Assembly: GCF_029382255.1 (NCBI RefSeq)
Contig: NZ_JARLLG010000001.1
Span: 186,001 to 250,000 of the forward strand
DNA length: 64,000 nucleotides
Reading direction: 5' to 3'
DNA from: Isoptericola croceus
Lineage (GTDB): Bacteria; Actinomycetota; Actinomycetes; Actinomycetales; Cellulomonadaceae
Shown here: positions 19,027 to 27,163 of the stretch, piece after piece
Position numbering within the stretch: the first letter of the stretch is position 1
How the letters are laid out: each line of letters begins with the position of its first letter
Notes under the pieces: model-generated
Seen by the model: the letters and a program-made list of their open reading frames with translations, nothing else
Databases searched by the model: none
Told to the model about the DNA's origin: nothing
Translations under genes and position numbers: made by a program

Positions 19027-19200
19027 GTCCAGAATCTGCCCGAGCAGGTGGACGGCGTACAAGGCGGGGATGGCCTGTGGACAAGGTGTTCGACAAGTGT
19101 TCACCTGGGGTTCGGTCCGGCGTTCCCGGGGGGTCGCGACCCGGCGCGGTGCGGGCCGTGAGCCTCCGACGACGCCGGTGGTTGTGGTAGACCCGTGAGG

Positions 19201-21339
19201 GTGACTCAGGACACCTCGGCGAACCCGCCCACACCGTTCCACGACCTCGACTCCTACCTGGCGCTCCGCCGTCTGGGAGGGCTCGCGCTCAGTGCCGACG
19301 GCACCCGGCTCGTGACGGCGGTGCAGAGCCTCGATGCCGACCGCACCGGCTACGTCTCGGCGCTCTGGGAGGTGGACCCTGCCGGGGAACGCCCGGCGCG
19401 GCGCCTGACCCGCAGCGCCAAGGGCGAGTCCTCGGCGGTGTTCGCCGCCGACGGGGACCTGCTGTTCACCTCGGCACGGCCCGACCCCGACGGCAAGGCC
19501 GACGACGACGCGCGCCCGGCCCTGTGGAGCCTGCCCGCCGCCGGCGGTGAGGCGCGGGTGATCGCGACCGCTCCGGGTGGGATCGGTGGCGTCCGCACGG
19601 CGCGAGACGCCGAGGTCGTCTCGGTCACGGCGCCGGTGCTGCCCTCGGCGGCGGACCTCGCCGAGGACGCCGAGCTGCGCAAGGTCCGCAAGGACCTGAA
19701 GATCGACGCCGTGTGGCACACCGGCTACCCGGTGCGGCACTGGGACCACGACCTGGGCCCGGACGCGGACCGTCGCTTCGTGCTGACGCTCGGCGCGCCG
19801 GCCGCGGGCGAGCGGGGCGAGGGCGAGCAGCCCGAGCTCCGCCAGCTCACCGGCGCGGGCCGCCAGCTCGACGAGGCCGGGGCCGCGCTGTCGCCGGACG
19901 GCGCGACGCTGGTGACGACCTGGACGGTCGACGACCCGGGCGCTGCCCGACGCGAGACGCTGGTCGCGATCGACACGACGACGGGGGAGCGGCGCACCCT
20001 GGTCGACGACCCGGACGCCGAGCTGGCCTCGCCCGTGGTCTCGCCCGACGGGCGGTGGGTCGCGTACATCACGTCGACCATCACCTCGCCCACGGAGTCA
20101 CCGGTGATGCGTGCCGGCCTGGTCGCCCTCGCCGGGGACCGCGAGCCCGAGGTCCTGGCGGACGACTGGGACCGCTGGCCCACGTCGCTGACGTGGCTGC
20201 CCGACTCCTCGGGTCTGCTGGTCACCGCCGACGACGACGGGCGCGGCCCGGTCTTCCTGCTCACGTTCGACGGCGGTGCGGGCGAGGGTCCGGTGACCGT
20301 CGAGCAGGTGACGGCCGACGACGCGACGTTCACCGACGTCCAGGTAGCCCCGGACGGCTCGGCCCTGTACGCCCTGCGCGTGTCCTACGCGGCGCCGTCG
20401 GAGCCGGTCCGGGTGAACCTGGCGGCCTTCGTCGCGGCCGGGGCGCCCGGGCAGCGCGAGCCGGTCGCCGCCGTCGTGCTCCCGGCGCCGGTGCCCGCCC
20501 CGGAGCTGCCGGGGACCTTGACGGAGGTGGCGACGACGGCGGCCGACGGCGCGCGCGTGCGGGCCTGGCTGGCGCTGCCGGCCGGTGCGTCGGCGTCGGA
20601 CCCGGCGCCGCTGCTGCTGTGGATCCACGGCGGGCCGCTCAACTCGTGGAACGCGTGGTCGTGGCGCTGGAACCCGTGGATCATGGTGGCCCGCGGCTAC
20701 GCGGTGCTGCTGCCGGACCCGGCGCTGTCCACCGGGTACGGGCAGGAGTTCGTGGCCCGCGGCTGGGGCGCCTGGGGCGACAAGCCCTACACCGACCTGC
20801 TGGCGATCACCGACGCGACCGAGGCGCTCGACGAGGTCGACGCCTCGCGCACGGCGGCGATGGGCGGGTCGTTCGGCGGCTACATGGCCAACTGGGTGGC
20901 GGGGCACACGGACCGGTTCCGCGCGATCGTCACGCACGCCTCGCTGTGGGCGCTGGACCAGTTCGGGCCGACGACGGACCACGCCTACTACTGGGCGCGC
21001 GAGATGACGCCCGAGATGGCCGAGGCGCACAGCCCGCACCGGTTCGTCGGTGAGATCCGCACGCCGATGCTCGTGATCCACGGGGACAAGGACTACCGGG
21101 TGCCGATCGGGGAGGCGCTGCGGCTGTGGCGCGAGCTCCTGGCAGACTCGGGCCTGCCGGCGGACGACGACGGCGCGACGGCCCACCGGTTCCTGTATTT
21201 CCCGACGGAGAACCACTGGGTGCTCACGCCGCAGCACGCGAAGGTCTGGTACGCCGGCGTGCTCGCGTTCCTGGCCGAGCACGTGCTCGAGGTGCCGGCC
21301 GGCGAGGGGGACGCGGTGCTGCCGACGACGCTCGGCTGA
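19201..21339 (+). CDS. prolyl oligopeptidase family (S9) serine peptidase
   Basis: A 712-residue cytoplasmic peptidase: a beta-propeller N-terminal domain (about residues 1-440) and an alpha/beta-hydrolase domain (about 445-700). The nucleophile elbow GGSFGGYMANW places Ser near residue 557; the Asp lies in HGDKDYRVP and the His in ENHWV, completing the triad. This is the acylaminoacyl/dipeptidyl peptidase type that trims short peptides. GTG 19201 is chosen because the -10-like TAGACC (19188-19193) ends 7 nt before it, suggesting a leaderless transcript; GTG 19195 would add two residues. A strong hairpin follows the stop codon. Confidence 0.92.
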   Translation: MTQDTSANPPTPFHDLDSYLALRRLGGLALSADGTRLVTAVQSLDADRTGYVSALWEVDPAGERPARRLTRSAKGESSAVFAADGDLLFTSARPDPDGKADDDARPALWSLPAAGGEARVIATAPGGIGGVRTARDAEVVSVTAPVLPSAADLAEDAELRKVRKDLKIDAVWHTGYPVRHWDHDLGPDADRRFVLTLGAPAAGERGEGEQPELRQLTGAGRQLDEAGAALSPDGATLVTTWTVDDPGAARRETLVAIDTTTGERRTLVDDPDAELASPVVSPDGRWVAYITSTITSPTESPVMRAGLVALAGDREPEVLADDWDRWPTSLTWLPDSSGLLVTADDDGRGPVFLLTFDGGAGEGPVTVEQVTADDATFTDVQVAPDGSALYALRVSYAAPSEPVRVNLAAFVAAGAPGQREPVAAVVLPAPVPAPELPGTLTEVATTAADGARVRAWLALPAGASASDPAPLLLWIHGGPLNSWNAWSWRWNPWIMVARGYAVLLPDPALSTGYGQEFVARGWGAWGDKPYTDLLAITDATEALDEVDASRTAAMGGSFGGYMANWVAGHTDRFRAIVTHASLWALDQFGPTTDHAYYWAREMTPEMAEAHSPHRFVGEIRTPMLVIHGDKDYRVPIGEALRLWRELLADSGLPADDDGATAHRFLYFPTENHWVLTPQHAKVWYAGVLAFLAEHVLEVPAGEGDAVLPTTLG

Positions 21340-21342
21340 GCC

Positions 21343-21376
21343 GTCTGAGGATCCACCCTGGGGTGGATCTTCAGAC
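21343..21376. terminator. hairpin terminator after the S9 peptidase
   Basis: Arms GTCTGAGGATCCACCC (21343-21358) and GGGTGGATCTTCAGAC (21361-21376), 16 nt each with a single mismatch and a 2-nt centre, starting 3 bp after the stop codon. There is no T-run. The near-perfect 34-bp dyad could also be a protein-binding site for the downstream gene. Confidence 0.65.
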
Positions 21377-21435
21377 TGCTGAAGACCGTACCGGGGAGGG
21401 ATGGGCGGCGTCGCGGCGAGAGCTACTTTCAGCGC

Positions 21436-22779
21436 ATGACGCAGATCGCAGAGCCGCCGGTGCCCACCGCGCCGCAGAGCAGCACACCGCCCGCCCCGCC
21501 GGTACGGCCGCGCCGGCCCCGGCTGAAGGGCATCGACCTCGCACGAGGTCTCGCGATCATCGGCATGTTCGGGGCGCACACGCTCGTCACGGAGAGGATC
21601 GGCTGGGACCCGTCCACCTGGGCGGCGGTGGTGCACGGGAGATCGTCGATCCTCTTCGCGACGTTGGCCGGGGTCTCGCTGGCGCTGATGTCCGGTGGGC
21701 ACAGGGCAGTGAGCGGGGAGGCGCTGCGTGATGCCCGTACCCGGGTGCTCGTGCGCGCCGCCCTGATCTACGCGCTGGGCGCCGTCCTCGCCGCGTTCGA
21801 CTCGGTCATCGTCATCCTCGAGGTGTACGCGGTCCTCCTGGTGATCGCCCTGCCGTTCCTGCGCTGGTCCCCGCGGCGCCTGTTCGTCCTCGCGGGTGCC
21901 CTGGCAGTCGTCGGACCGATCGTGCAGTGGCTCCTGATGGACGTGTTCGGCGCGTGGGAGGTCTATCCGACGGGCTTCCTCGACATCATGTTCGCGGGGA
22001 CGTACCCGGGTGTCGTGTGGATCTCGTTCGTGCTCCTCGGCCTCGGGGTCGGGAGGCTGGACCTGACGAGCCGGGCGGTGCGTGCTCGACTCGTGGCGGT
22101 GGGGTTGCTGCTCGCGGTCGCGGGTTACGCGGGGGGCTGGGCCTCGGCCCGTGCGGCGGGGGTTCAGCTCGACCCGTTCATGGACTCGTCCTCCGGCCCG
22201 TCGTCGGACTGGCTCGGGTCCAGCTCCTCCGACGTCGACTCGCTCAGCTCGGACGGCGCCGACCCGTATGACAAGGGGGTGCCGGGGGAGACGATCGACC
22301 TGTCCGACAGCACCTGCTACCCGGACACGGAGGGGTTCGTCTACTGCGAGCCGTCGAGCCGGTCGGAGTCCGGAGCCGACGAGTGGGACGACGAGAAGGG
22401 GAAGGGGCTCGACCTCTCCGTCGGTCTCACGACGCTGGTGGGTGCTGAGCCGCACTCAGGCACGACCTTCGAGGTCGTGGGGTCGTCGGGCGTCGCGCTG
22501 CTCCTCATCGGCCTGTGCCTGCTCGCCCCTCGACCGGTCCGCCGTGTGCTGCACCCGGTGGCGGCCGCGGGGACGATGGCGCTGACCCTGTACGCCCTGC
22601 ACATCGTGGCCCTGAGTCTCGGCGGCCCGTGGGTGGAGGACCGGACCACCCTGTTCTTCGGCCTGCTGGTCGCCGGTGCCCTGGTCGTCGCGGTCGTGTG
22701 GAAGCGCTGGCTGGGCCAGGGCCCGCTGGAGCGGCTCGTCTCGGTCGTCTCGCGCCGTGGTGCGATGCCCGGCAGGTAA
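21436..22779 (+). CDS. HGSNAT/DUF1624-DUF418 family membrane protein (acyltransferase-like)
   Basis: A 447-residue polytopic membrane protein. After a Pro-rich tail, residues 30-45 read RLKGIDLARGLAIIGMF, the R-x-x-x-(L/I)D-x-x-R-G signature of the heparan-alpha-glucosaminide N-acetyltransferase (DUF1624) family, followed by several transmembrane helices. The C-terminal helices (GTMALTLYALHIV) match DUF418. A long Ser/Asp-rich extracytoplasmic loop containing two Cys (about residues 250-320) interrupts the helices. It may transfer an acyl group to an envelope glycan; the substrate is unknown. TACTTT at 21424-21429, 6 nt before the ATG, suggests a leaderless mRNA. Confidence 0.8.
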   Translation: MTQIAEPPVPTAPQSSTPPAPPVRPRRPRLKGIDLARGLAIIGMFGAHTLVTERIGWDPSTWAAVVHGRSSILFATLAGVSLALMSGGHRAVSGEALRDARTRVLVRAALIYALGAVLAAFDSVIVILEVYAVLLVIALPFLRWSPRRLFVLAGALAVVGPIVQWLLMDVFGAWEVYPTGFLDIMFAGTYPGVVWISFVLLGLGVGRLDLTSRAVRARLVAVGLLLAVAGYAGGWASARAAGVQLDPFMDSSSGPSSDWLGSSSSDVDSLSSDGADPYDKGVPGETIDLSDSTCYPDTEGFVYCEPSSRSESGADEWDDEKGKGLDLSVGLTTLVGAEPHSGTTFEVVGSSGVALLLIGLCLLAPRPVRRVLHPVAAAGTMALTLYALHIVALSLGGPWVEDRTTLFFGLLVAGALVVAVVWKRWLGQGPLERLVSVVSRRGAMPGR

Positions 22780-22782
22780 TGG

Positions 22783-22814
22783 CGCTCATATGCGCGCACG
22801 ATTCTGCTCATCTG
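22783..22814. promoter_or_regulatory. candidate SorC-family operator(s) upstream of mannitol dehydrogenase
   Basis: Imperfect dyad CGCTCATATGCGCG (22783-22796) and a second half-site TGCTCATCTG (22805-22814), 42-73 bp before the dehydrogenase start. Both resemble the TGCTCA-nn-TGAGCA palindrome next to the SorC regulator at 27.1 kb, so the same repressor may control both transcription units (inference). Confidence 0.5.
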
Positions 22815-22855
22815 TTACGTTGGTGGTCTTGGACCCGACGGAGCAAGGACGCGCC

Positions 22856-24340
22856 ATGACCTCACTCACCGACGAGACCGTGGGCGCCCTGCCCGCTGCC
22901 GGCCCCGAGCCTCTGGCCGTGCCGGGATACGACCGCTCCGCGCTGCGCGCGGGCATCGTCCACCTCGGCGTGGGCGGCTTCCACCGCGCGCACCAGGCGA
23001 TGTATCTCGACCGGCTGATGGCCCGGGGCCAGGCGCTCGACTGGGCGATCTGCGGCGTCGGCGTCCTGCCGCACGACGCGCGCATGCGCGACGCGCTGAA
23101 GGCCCAGGACGGCCTGTACACGTTGGTGCTCAAGCACCCGGACGGCACGCTCGAGGGTCGCGTGATCGGGTCGGTCGTGGACTTCCTGCTCGCCCCGGAC
23201 GACCCGGAGGCCGCCATCGAGAAGATGGCCTCGCCGGAGATCCGCATCGTCTCGCTCACGGTCACCGAGGGCGGGTACAACGTGCACCCGGTGACCGGGG
23301 AGTTCGACGAGTCCGACCCGGCCGTCCAGGCCGACCTCGCCCCCGGCGCCGTGCCCGTCACCTCGTTCGGCCTCGTGACCGAGGCGCTGCGGCGCCGTCG
23401 CGACCGAGGGGTCGCGCCGTTCACGGTGATGAGCTGCGACAACATCCAGGGCAACGGCGAGGTCGCGCACCGCATGTTCGGCACGTTCGCGCGGCTCAAG
23501 GACCCCGAGCTCGGTGCGTGGATCGAGGAGCACGTGCCGTTCCCGAGCTCGATGGTCGACCGGATCACGCCGGTCACCACGGACGCCGACCGCGCGATGG
23601 TCGCGGAGCGCTTCGGCGCCGACGACGCCTGGCCCGTCGTGGCCGAACCGTTCACCCAGTGGGTGCTCGAGGACCGGTTCGCCGACGGACGCCCGCCCCT
23701 GGAAGATGTCGGCGTCCAGGTGGTCGACGACGTCGAGCCCTACGAGCTCATGAAGCTGCGGCTGCTCAACGCGAGCCACCAGGCGCTGTGCTACCTCGGG
23801 TACCTCACCGGCTACCGGTACGCCCACGAGGTCTGCGCCGACGAGTCGTTCGTGCGGTTCCTGCTCGACTACATGGAGCGGGAGGCGACACCGACGCTGC
23901 AGCCGGTGCCCGGCATCGACCTCGACGACTACCGGCGCACGCTCATCGAGCGGTTCGCCAACCCCACGGTGCGCGACACGCTCGCGCGGCTGTGCGCCGA
24001 GTCATCCGACCGGATCCCGAAGTGGCTGCTGCCCGTGGTGCGCGAGAACCTGGCTGCCGGCGGGGAGGTCCACCGCGCAGCCGCCGTCGTGGCCGCCTGG
24101 GCGCGTTACGACGAGGGGGTGGACGAGCAGGGCGCGCCGATCGAGATCGTGGACCGGCTGGCCGACCGGCTCCGCGCCGCCGCGGCGCGGCAGGGCGAGG
24201 ACCCGCTCGCGTTCCTGCGTGACCGCGAGCTCTTCGGCGACCTCGTGGACTCACCGCGCTTCACCGAGGCGTACCTCGAGGCGCTGACGTCGCTGCACCG
24301 GGACGGCGCGCGGGCGACGGTCGAGCGGCTGGTGGGCTGA
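22856..24340 (+). CDS. mannitol 2-dehydrogenase family oxidoreductase
   Basis: A 494-residue polyol/uronate dehydrogenase of the long-chain mannitol dehydrogenase family. The NAD-binding start IVHLGVGGFHRAHQA (about residues 33-47) and the catalytic signature K-x4-N-x2-H (KLRLLNASH, Lys about residue 300) are intact. It oxidises mannitol (or arabinitol, sorbitol) to the ketose, or reduces fructuronate; the polyol ABC operon and shared operator motif nearby favour a polyol. The ATG at 22856 has AAGGA 6 nt upstream. A degraded AbiEii gene begins right after its stop codon. Confidence 0.92.
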   Translation: MTSLTDETVGALPAAGPEPLAVPGYDRSALRAGIVHLGVGGFHRAHQAMYLDRLMARGQALDWAICGVGVLPHDARMRDALKAQDGLYTLVLKHPDGTLEGRVIGSVVDFLLAPDDPEAAIEKMASPEIRIVSLTVTEGGYNVHPVTGEFDESDPAVQADLAPGAVPVTSFGLVTEALRRRRDRGVAPFTVMSCDNIQGNGEVAHRMFGTFARLKDPELGAWIEEHVPFPSSMVDRITPVTTDADRAMVAERFGADDAWPVVAEPFTQWVLEDRFADGRPPLEDVGVQVVDDVEPYELMKLRLLNASHQALCYLGYLTGYRYAHEVCADESFVRFLLDYMEREATPTLQPVPGIDLDDYRRTLIERFANPTVRDTLARLCAESSDRIPKWLLPVVRENLAAGGEVHRAAAVVAAWARYDEGVDEQGAPIEIVDRLADRLRAAAARQGEDPLAFLRDRELFGDLVDSPRFTEAYLEALTSLHRDGARATVERLVG

Positions 24341-24375
24341 GACCCGAGGGGCGTAACGGTTGATGTAGCGACCGT

Positions 24376-24675
24376 TCAGTTTCCGATCGTGCGTGCCACG
24401 CTTCGACATCCGTCGTCGAGACCAAGGGCGCAGGCGGTCTGTGCGACCTCAGCAACGTCATCGTCGTCGTCATCATCATCGGTCGAGAACCGTCCGGCAG
24501 CACCCGCGAACGTCTTGCGCAGCGCCGTGCCGCCTTTGAACACGAGCAGGTCGAAGATGCCGGCCTCTACAAGGTGACCCAGGAGGAGGTCCTGCGCGAT
24601 GTCGATCAGGGCGGCGGACCGCCCACCGGGCCCCGGTGGGGTGTGCCGCGCGACAAGTCCGGGTGTGATCGGCAT
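24376..24675 (-). pseudogene. truncated AbiEii-type nucleotidyltransferase toxin
   Basis: 99 residues against roughly 250-300 in intact AbiEii/DUF1814 toxins. The N-terminal part is convincing: LLVFKGGTALRK (GGT at residues 48-50) and GRFSTD, the start of the nucleotidyltransferase active site. Where the family has DLDF the sequence is instead eight consecutive Asp (residues 66-73), encoded by an imperfect GAC/GAT triplet run at 24456-24480. The frame stops 26 residues later, next to the mannitol dehydrogenase stop codon, so most of the protein is missing. The ATG overlaps the antitoxin stop by 1 nt, the normal abiE arrangement. Probably inactive. Confidence 0.75.
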
Positions 24676-25478
24676 CAGCGCTGGTTCCTCGCGTTAGCGG
24701 TCGTGTCGGCGATGTTCCAGCGGGCGTTGAACGTGACCACTCCGTCACGGGGTCCGAACCACACGGTGTGATCCGGGCGGCGCACTCCAAGGCTCGCCAG
24801 ATGCATGTGCGTCGTGCCCAGACCATCGAGGAGGTATCCCAGGCGCGCGAGGGTTGCCGTGGTGGCGCCGTCCAGGGCTTTCTCAAGGTCGTCCTGTGAG
24901 GTCCGCTCGATGAGGTCCTGCATGGCGCCCCGAAGGACAGGCCAGTTGCGAACGCTGGACGGACTCGTGGCCATGTGAACGAGGATGCTCGCCGGCCGGT
25001 GCACTGGAACGCCCGTGAGGTACTCGGGTGCCAGCGGGGAGTCGTACCGCACGATGCGGAACGTCTTGGCGAGCGCGCTCGGGACGCGGACATACTTCGG
25101 TAGGGCCAATTCATGCTGATTAGGGGCCCGGTCCGCGAGGCCGTGGATCCATACAGCGGTGTGTAGGCACGCCGTCGCGTTGCGTGAGTCCCCAGTGGCG
25201 TTCGAGGCGAGGAACGCTCGAAGCGCGATCAGTGGGTCACCGTGGCCGAATGGTCCGGCGTGCGCGCCCGGCGCGAACTCATACACGCCGCGTTGCTTGG
25301 TCGCCAGGAGCCATCCGGTTTCGCGCAGGCGTCGCGCGACCTCGGTTGCGCGGGTCTTGATGTCGAGCGTGACCAGCAACGTGTCGAGGTCAGTGAGCGT
25401 GACGACGACCGGCTGGTTCAGCTCGAGCTCCTCAACGACGCGCGCGAGTGAGGGGCCAAGTGTGCGTCCTCCACTCAT
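24675..25478 (-). CDS. AbiEi-family type IV antitoxin
   Basis: A 267-residue AbiEi-like protein. The N-terminal winged-helix (about residues 15-75: LVTLDIKTRATEVARRLRETGWL and the wing RGVYEFAPG) is followed by the AbiEi C-terminal domain (LHTAVWIHGLADRAPNQHELALP). In abiE systems this protein neutralises the AbiEii nucleotidyltransferase without binding it and represses its own promoter. GGAGG lies 5 nt before the ATG. The partner toxin is truncated, so this antitoxin may be an orphan kept as a repressor or simply decaying. Lower G+C than the flanking genes fits horizontal origin. Confidence 0.82.
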   Translation of the reverse strand: MSGGRTLGPSLARVVEELELNQPVVVTLTDLDTLLVTLDIKTRATEVARRLRETGWLLATKQRGVYEFAPGAHAGPFGHGDPLIALRAFLASNATGDSRNATACLHTAVWIHGLADRAPNQHELALPKYVRVPSALAKTFRIVRYDSPLAPEYLTGVPVHRPASILVHMATSPSSVRNWPVLRGAMQDLIERTSQDDLEKALDGATTATLARLGYLLDGLGTTHMHLASLGVRRPDHTVWFGPRDGVVTFNARWNIADTTANARNQR

Positions 25479-25783
25479 CCCTGCCTCCTGTCACCGGGAA
25501 CGCTCTAAGCGCAGAAACGGTGCTTCTGATGCATCAGTTGACAGTAGATCTCTGGGCTGTCGCTGTCAACAGGGCTGCTAAAAGCACAGATTCTGTGTGT
25601 TTCAGGTTGGCTGCGACAGCATCCTGTGCGCATCCGCGCTCGCACAAGCCTCGACCGCAAGTTGGGGACTGCTGTACCGATAGGTGACGTTGATGATGTA
25701 GGGGTCCGCGTCGTCCGGGCGTGATCCGATGCATGTCGGCCAGGGCCGACGTGCCCCCTGCGAGCGAAGGGCGCAAGGCCATC
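25479..25783. other. AT-richer intergenic segment upstream of abiE
   Basis: About 305 bp with markedly lower G+C than the surroundings. Apart from the abiE promoter and operator region (25527-25570) and sequence leading into the IS110 fragment (RBS-like AAGG at 25774-25777), I see no gene or RNA. Confidence 0.5.
25527..25570 (-). promoter_or_regulatory. abiE promoter with inverted-repeat operators
   Basis: On the minus strand TTGACA (25569-25564) is spaced 17 nt from TACTGT. Overlapping it are the inverted repeats GTTGACAG (25537-25544) and CTGTCAAC (25563-25570), plus the perfect palindrome TGATGCATCA (25527-25536). AbiEi proteins autoregulate by binding inverted repeats at their promoter (family knowledge), which fits this layout. 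Confidence 0.6.
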
Positions 25784-25873
25784 ATGACAACATCCATCAC
25801 TGACGTCCTCGACGTGCCTGTCGTCGCGGGCGTCGACACCCACGCCGATATGCACCATGTGGCGGTCGTGGCC
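25784..25873 (+). pseudogene. IS110-family transposase, N-terminal fragment
   Basis: About 30 codons from ATG 25784 encode a typical IS110 transposase start: VPVVAGVDTHADMHHVAVV, with the first Asp of the DEDD catalytic set in GVDTH. Right after this the reading frame continues into unrelated sequence that is the antisense of a kinase-like fragment, so over 90% of the transposase is missing. A leftover of an insertion followed by deletion. A separate IS110 C-terminal remnant lies near 48 kb. Confidence 0.65.
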
Positions 25874-25878
25874 GCCAG

Positions 25879-26052
25879 GATCCGCTTGACGAAGACCGCG
25901 GTGCTTGCGACCTCCAGCAGGACGGTCTTCCCGCCGATGCCGGAACCGATCGGTGTGGCAGCGTCCACGAGCTCGCGCAGCCGGTGATCGCTGCACAGCG
26001 ACAGCGCGGTGGAGACGGCGCCGTGGGCGGCCAGACAGGCGCCGTGGGACAT
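25879..26052 (-). pseudogene. kinase-like protein, N-terminal fragment
   Basis: 58 codons from ATG 26052. The segment LRELVDAATPIGSGIGGKTVLLEVASTAVFVKRI resembles the N-terminal lobe of actinobacterial protein-kinase-like or aminoglycoside-phosphotransferase-like proteins (glycine-rich loop GSGIGG, then FVKR with the ATP-binding Lys). The similarity stops at the junction with the IS110 fragment, which is head-to-head with it. It begins 2 nt after the SorC stop codon, so it was probably the second gene of a sorC operon. Identification is from pattern memory only. Confidence 0.5.
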
Positions 26053-26053
26053 G

Positions 26054-27019
26054 TCAGGGCTCGGCAACGCTGCCCCTGGGCGGGGCGGTCAGCAGGCGCT
26101 CGAGCTCGACCGCCGCGGCGTCGTCCATGACGAGCACCGTGGCGATCCCGCCGAGGACCGCGCCGCGCAGCCCGACGGCGGCCTCGGCGCCGTAGCCGAT
26201 CGCGACCACGTCGGGGGTGCGGACGAGCTGGTCGAGGGTGACGCCCACGACCCGGGCGTCCAGCGGGGTCACGACGGCGCGCCCCTGGGTGTCGAAGAGC
26301 CGGCCAGAGCACTCCGCGACGGCTCCGGCCGCGGCCGCGGCGCTCCGCTCGGCGTCGGTGACCTGCGGGTAGACGGTCGACCCCGTGGCGTTCCAGCTGC
26401 CGATCGCCACCACCGCGAGGTCGAGGGCGTCAGCCCGGTCGAGGGCGGCGGCGATCTCCGTCTGCTGTCGCATCCCGGCCGCCGTGGCGGGGTCGCCGAC
26501 GAGCAGCGGGGACCACACGGGCCACGTGCGGACGCCCTCCATGGCGGTGAAGCGTTGGATGAGCTCGAGGGAGTTGCCGCTGCCGTGCACGGGCAGCGCA
26601 CCGACGAGCTGGACGACGTCGCACGGCGGGAGCGTCCCGAGCGTGCGGACGGCCGCCTCGACGGTCCGGGACCACGAGACCCCGACGGTCGTGCCCGCGC
26701 GGACCCGGGCCGCGACGACGCGCGCGAGCTCACGGGCGAGGGCCTCGCGGGTCGTGTCCCGGTCGGCGCCGCCCGGGACGATGACGATCTCCTGGGCCCC
26801 GAGCTGCTCCGCCAGGCGCCGGGCCCGGCCCGTGTCGAGGTGCGCGGGTGCGGCGATCTCGATCCGCACCACCCCGCTCTCGCGGGCCTCGGTCAGCAGC
26901 CGGGCCACCTGGAACCGCGAGATCCCGCGGTGCTTGGCGATCTCCACCTTCGACTGTCCGTCGAGGTAGTAGTCGGTGCTCACCTCGACGAGGAGGCGGG
27001 TGTGCTCAGGGTCGGTCAC
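26054..27019 (-). CDS. SorC/DeoR-family sugar-responsive transcriptional regulator
   Basis: A 321-residue regulator. The N-terminal helix-turn-helix (YYLDGQSKVEIAKHRGISRFQVARLLTEA, residues about 17-45) is the SorC form, and the rest is the phosphosugar-isomerase-like effector domain (VGVSWSRTVEAAV, VQLVGA, VAIGYGAEAA). These proteins bind a sugar or polyol phosphate and repress neighbouring catabolic genes. It is divergent from the polyol ABC operon across a 144-bp region with a perfect TGCTCACGTGAGCA palindrome, which is very likely its operator. Confidence 0.9.
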   Translation of the reverse strand: MTDPEHTRLLVEVSTDYYLDGQSKVEIAKHRGISRFQVARLLTEARESGVVRIEIAAPAHLDTGRARRLAEQLGAQEIVIVPGGADRDTTREALARELARVVAARVRAGTTVGVSWSRTVEAAVRTLGTLPPCDVVQLVGALPVHGSGNSLELIQRFTAMEGVRTWPVWSPLLVGDPATAAGMRQQTEIAAALDRADALDLAVVAIGSWNATGSTVYPQVTDAERSAAAAAGAVAECSGRLFDTQGRAVVTPLDARVVGVTLDQLVRTPDVVAIGYGAEAAVGLRGAVLGGIATVLVMDDAAAVELERLLTAPPRGSVAEP

Positions 27020-27074
27020 CGGTACCTCGTCTCTCCCCGCGGCGGCGCTGCGCGAAAGTATGAGCGGATGGTCT

Positions 27075-27140
27075 TGCTCACGTGAGCATATCGAACTAAG
27101 GTCGCTTCAGATGAGCAGCCATGCCGCTCTCATATGAGCG
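27075..27140. promoter_or_regulatory. SorC-type operator cluster in the divergent promoter region
   Basis: Three related dyads lie between the regulator and the importer genes: perfect TGCTCACGTGAGCA at 27075-27088; GCTTCAGATGAGC at 27104-27116; and GCTCTCATATGAGCG at 27126-27140 with a perfect CTCATATGAG core (27129-27138). A further half-site TATGAGC lies at 27059-27065. The last dyad is 24 bp before the ATG of the binding-protein gene, where it would block transcription or initiation. Confidence 0.7.
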
Positions 27141-27163
27141 GACCGTTCGACGTAAGGACAACG

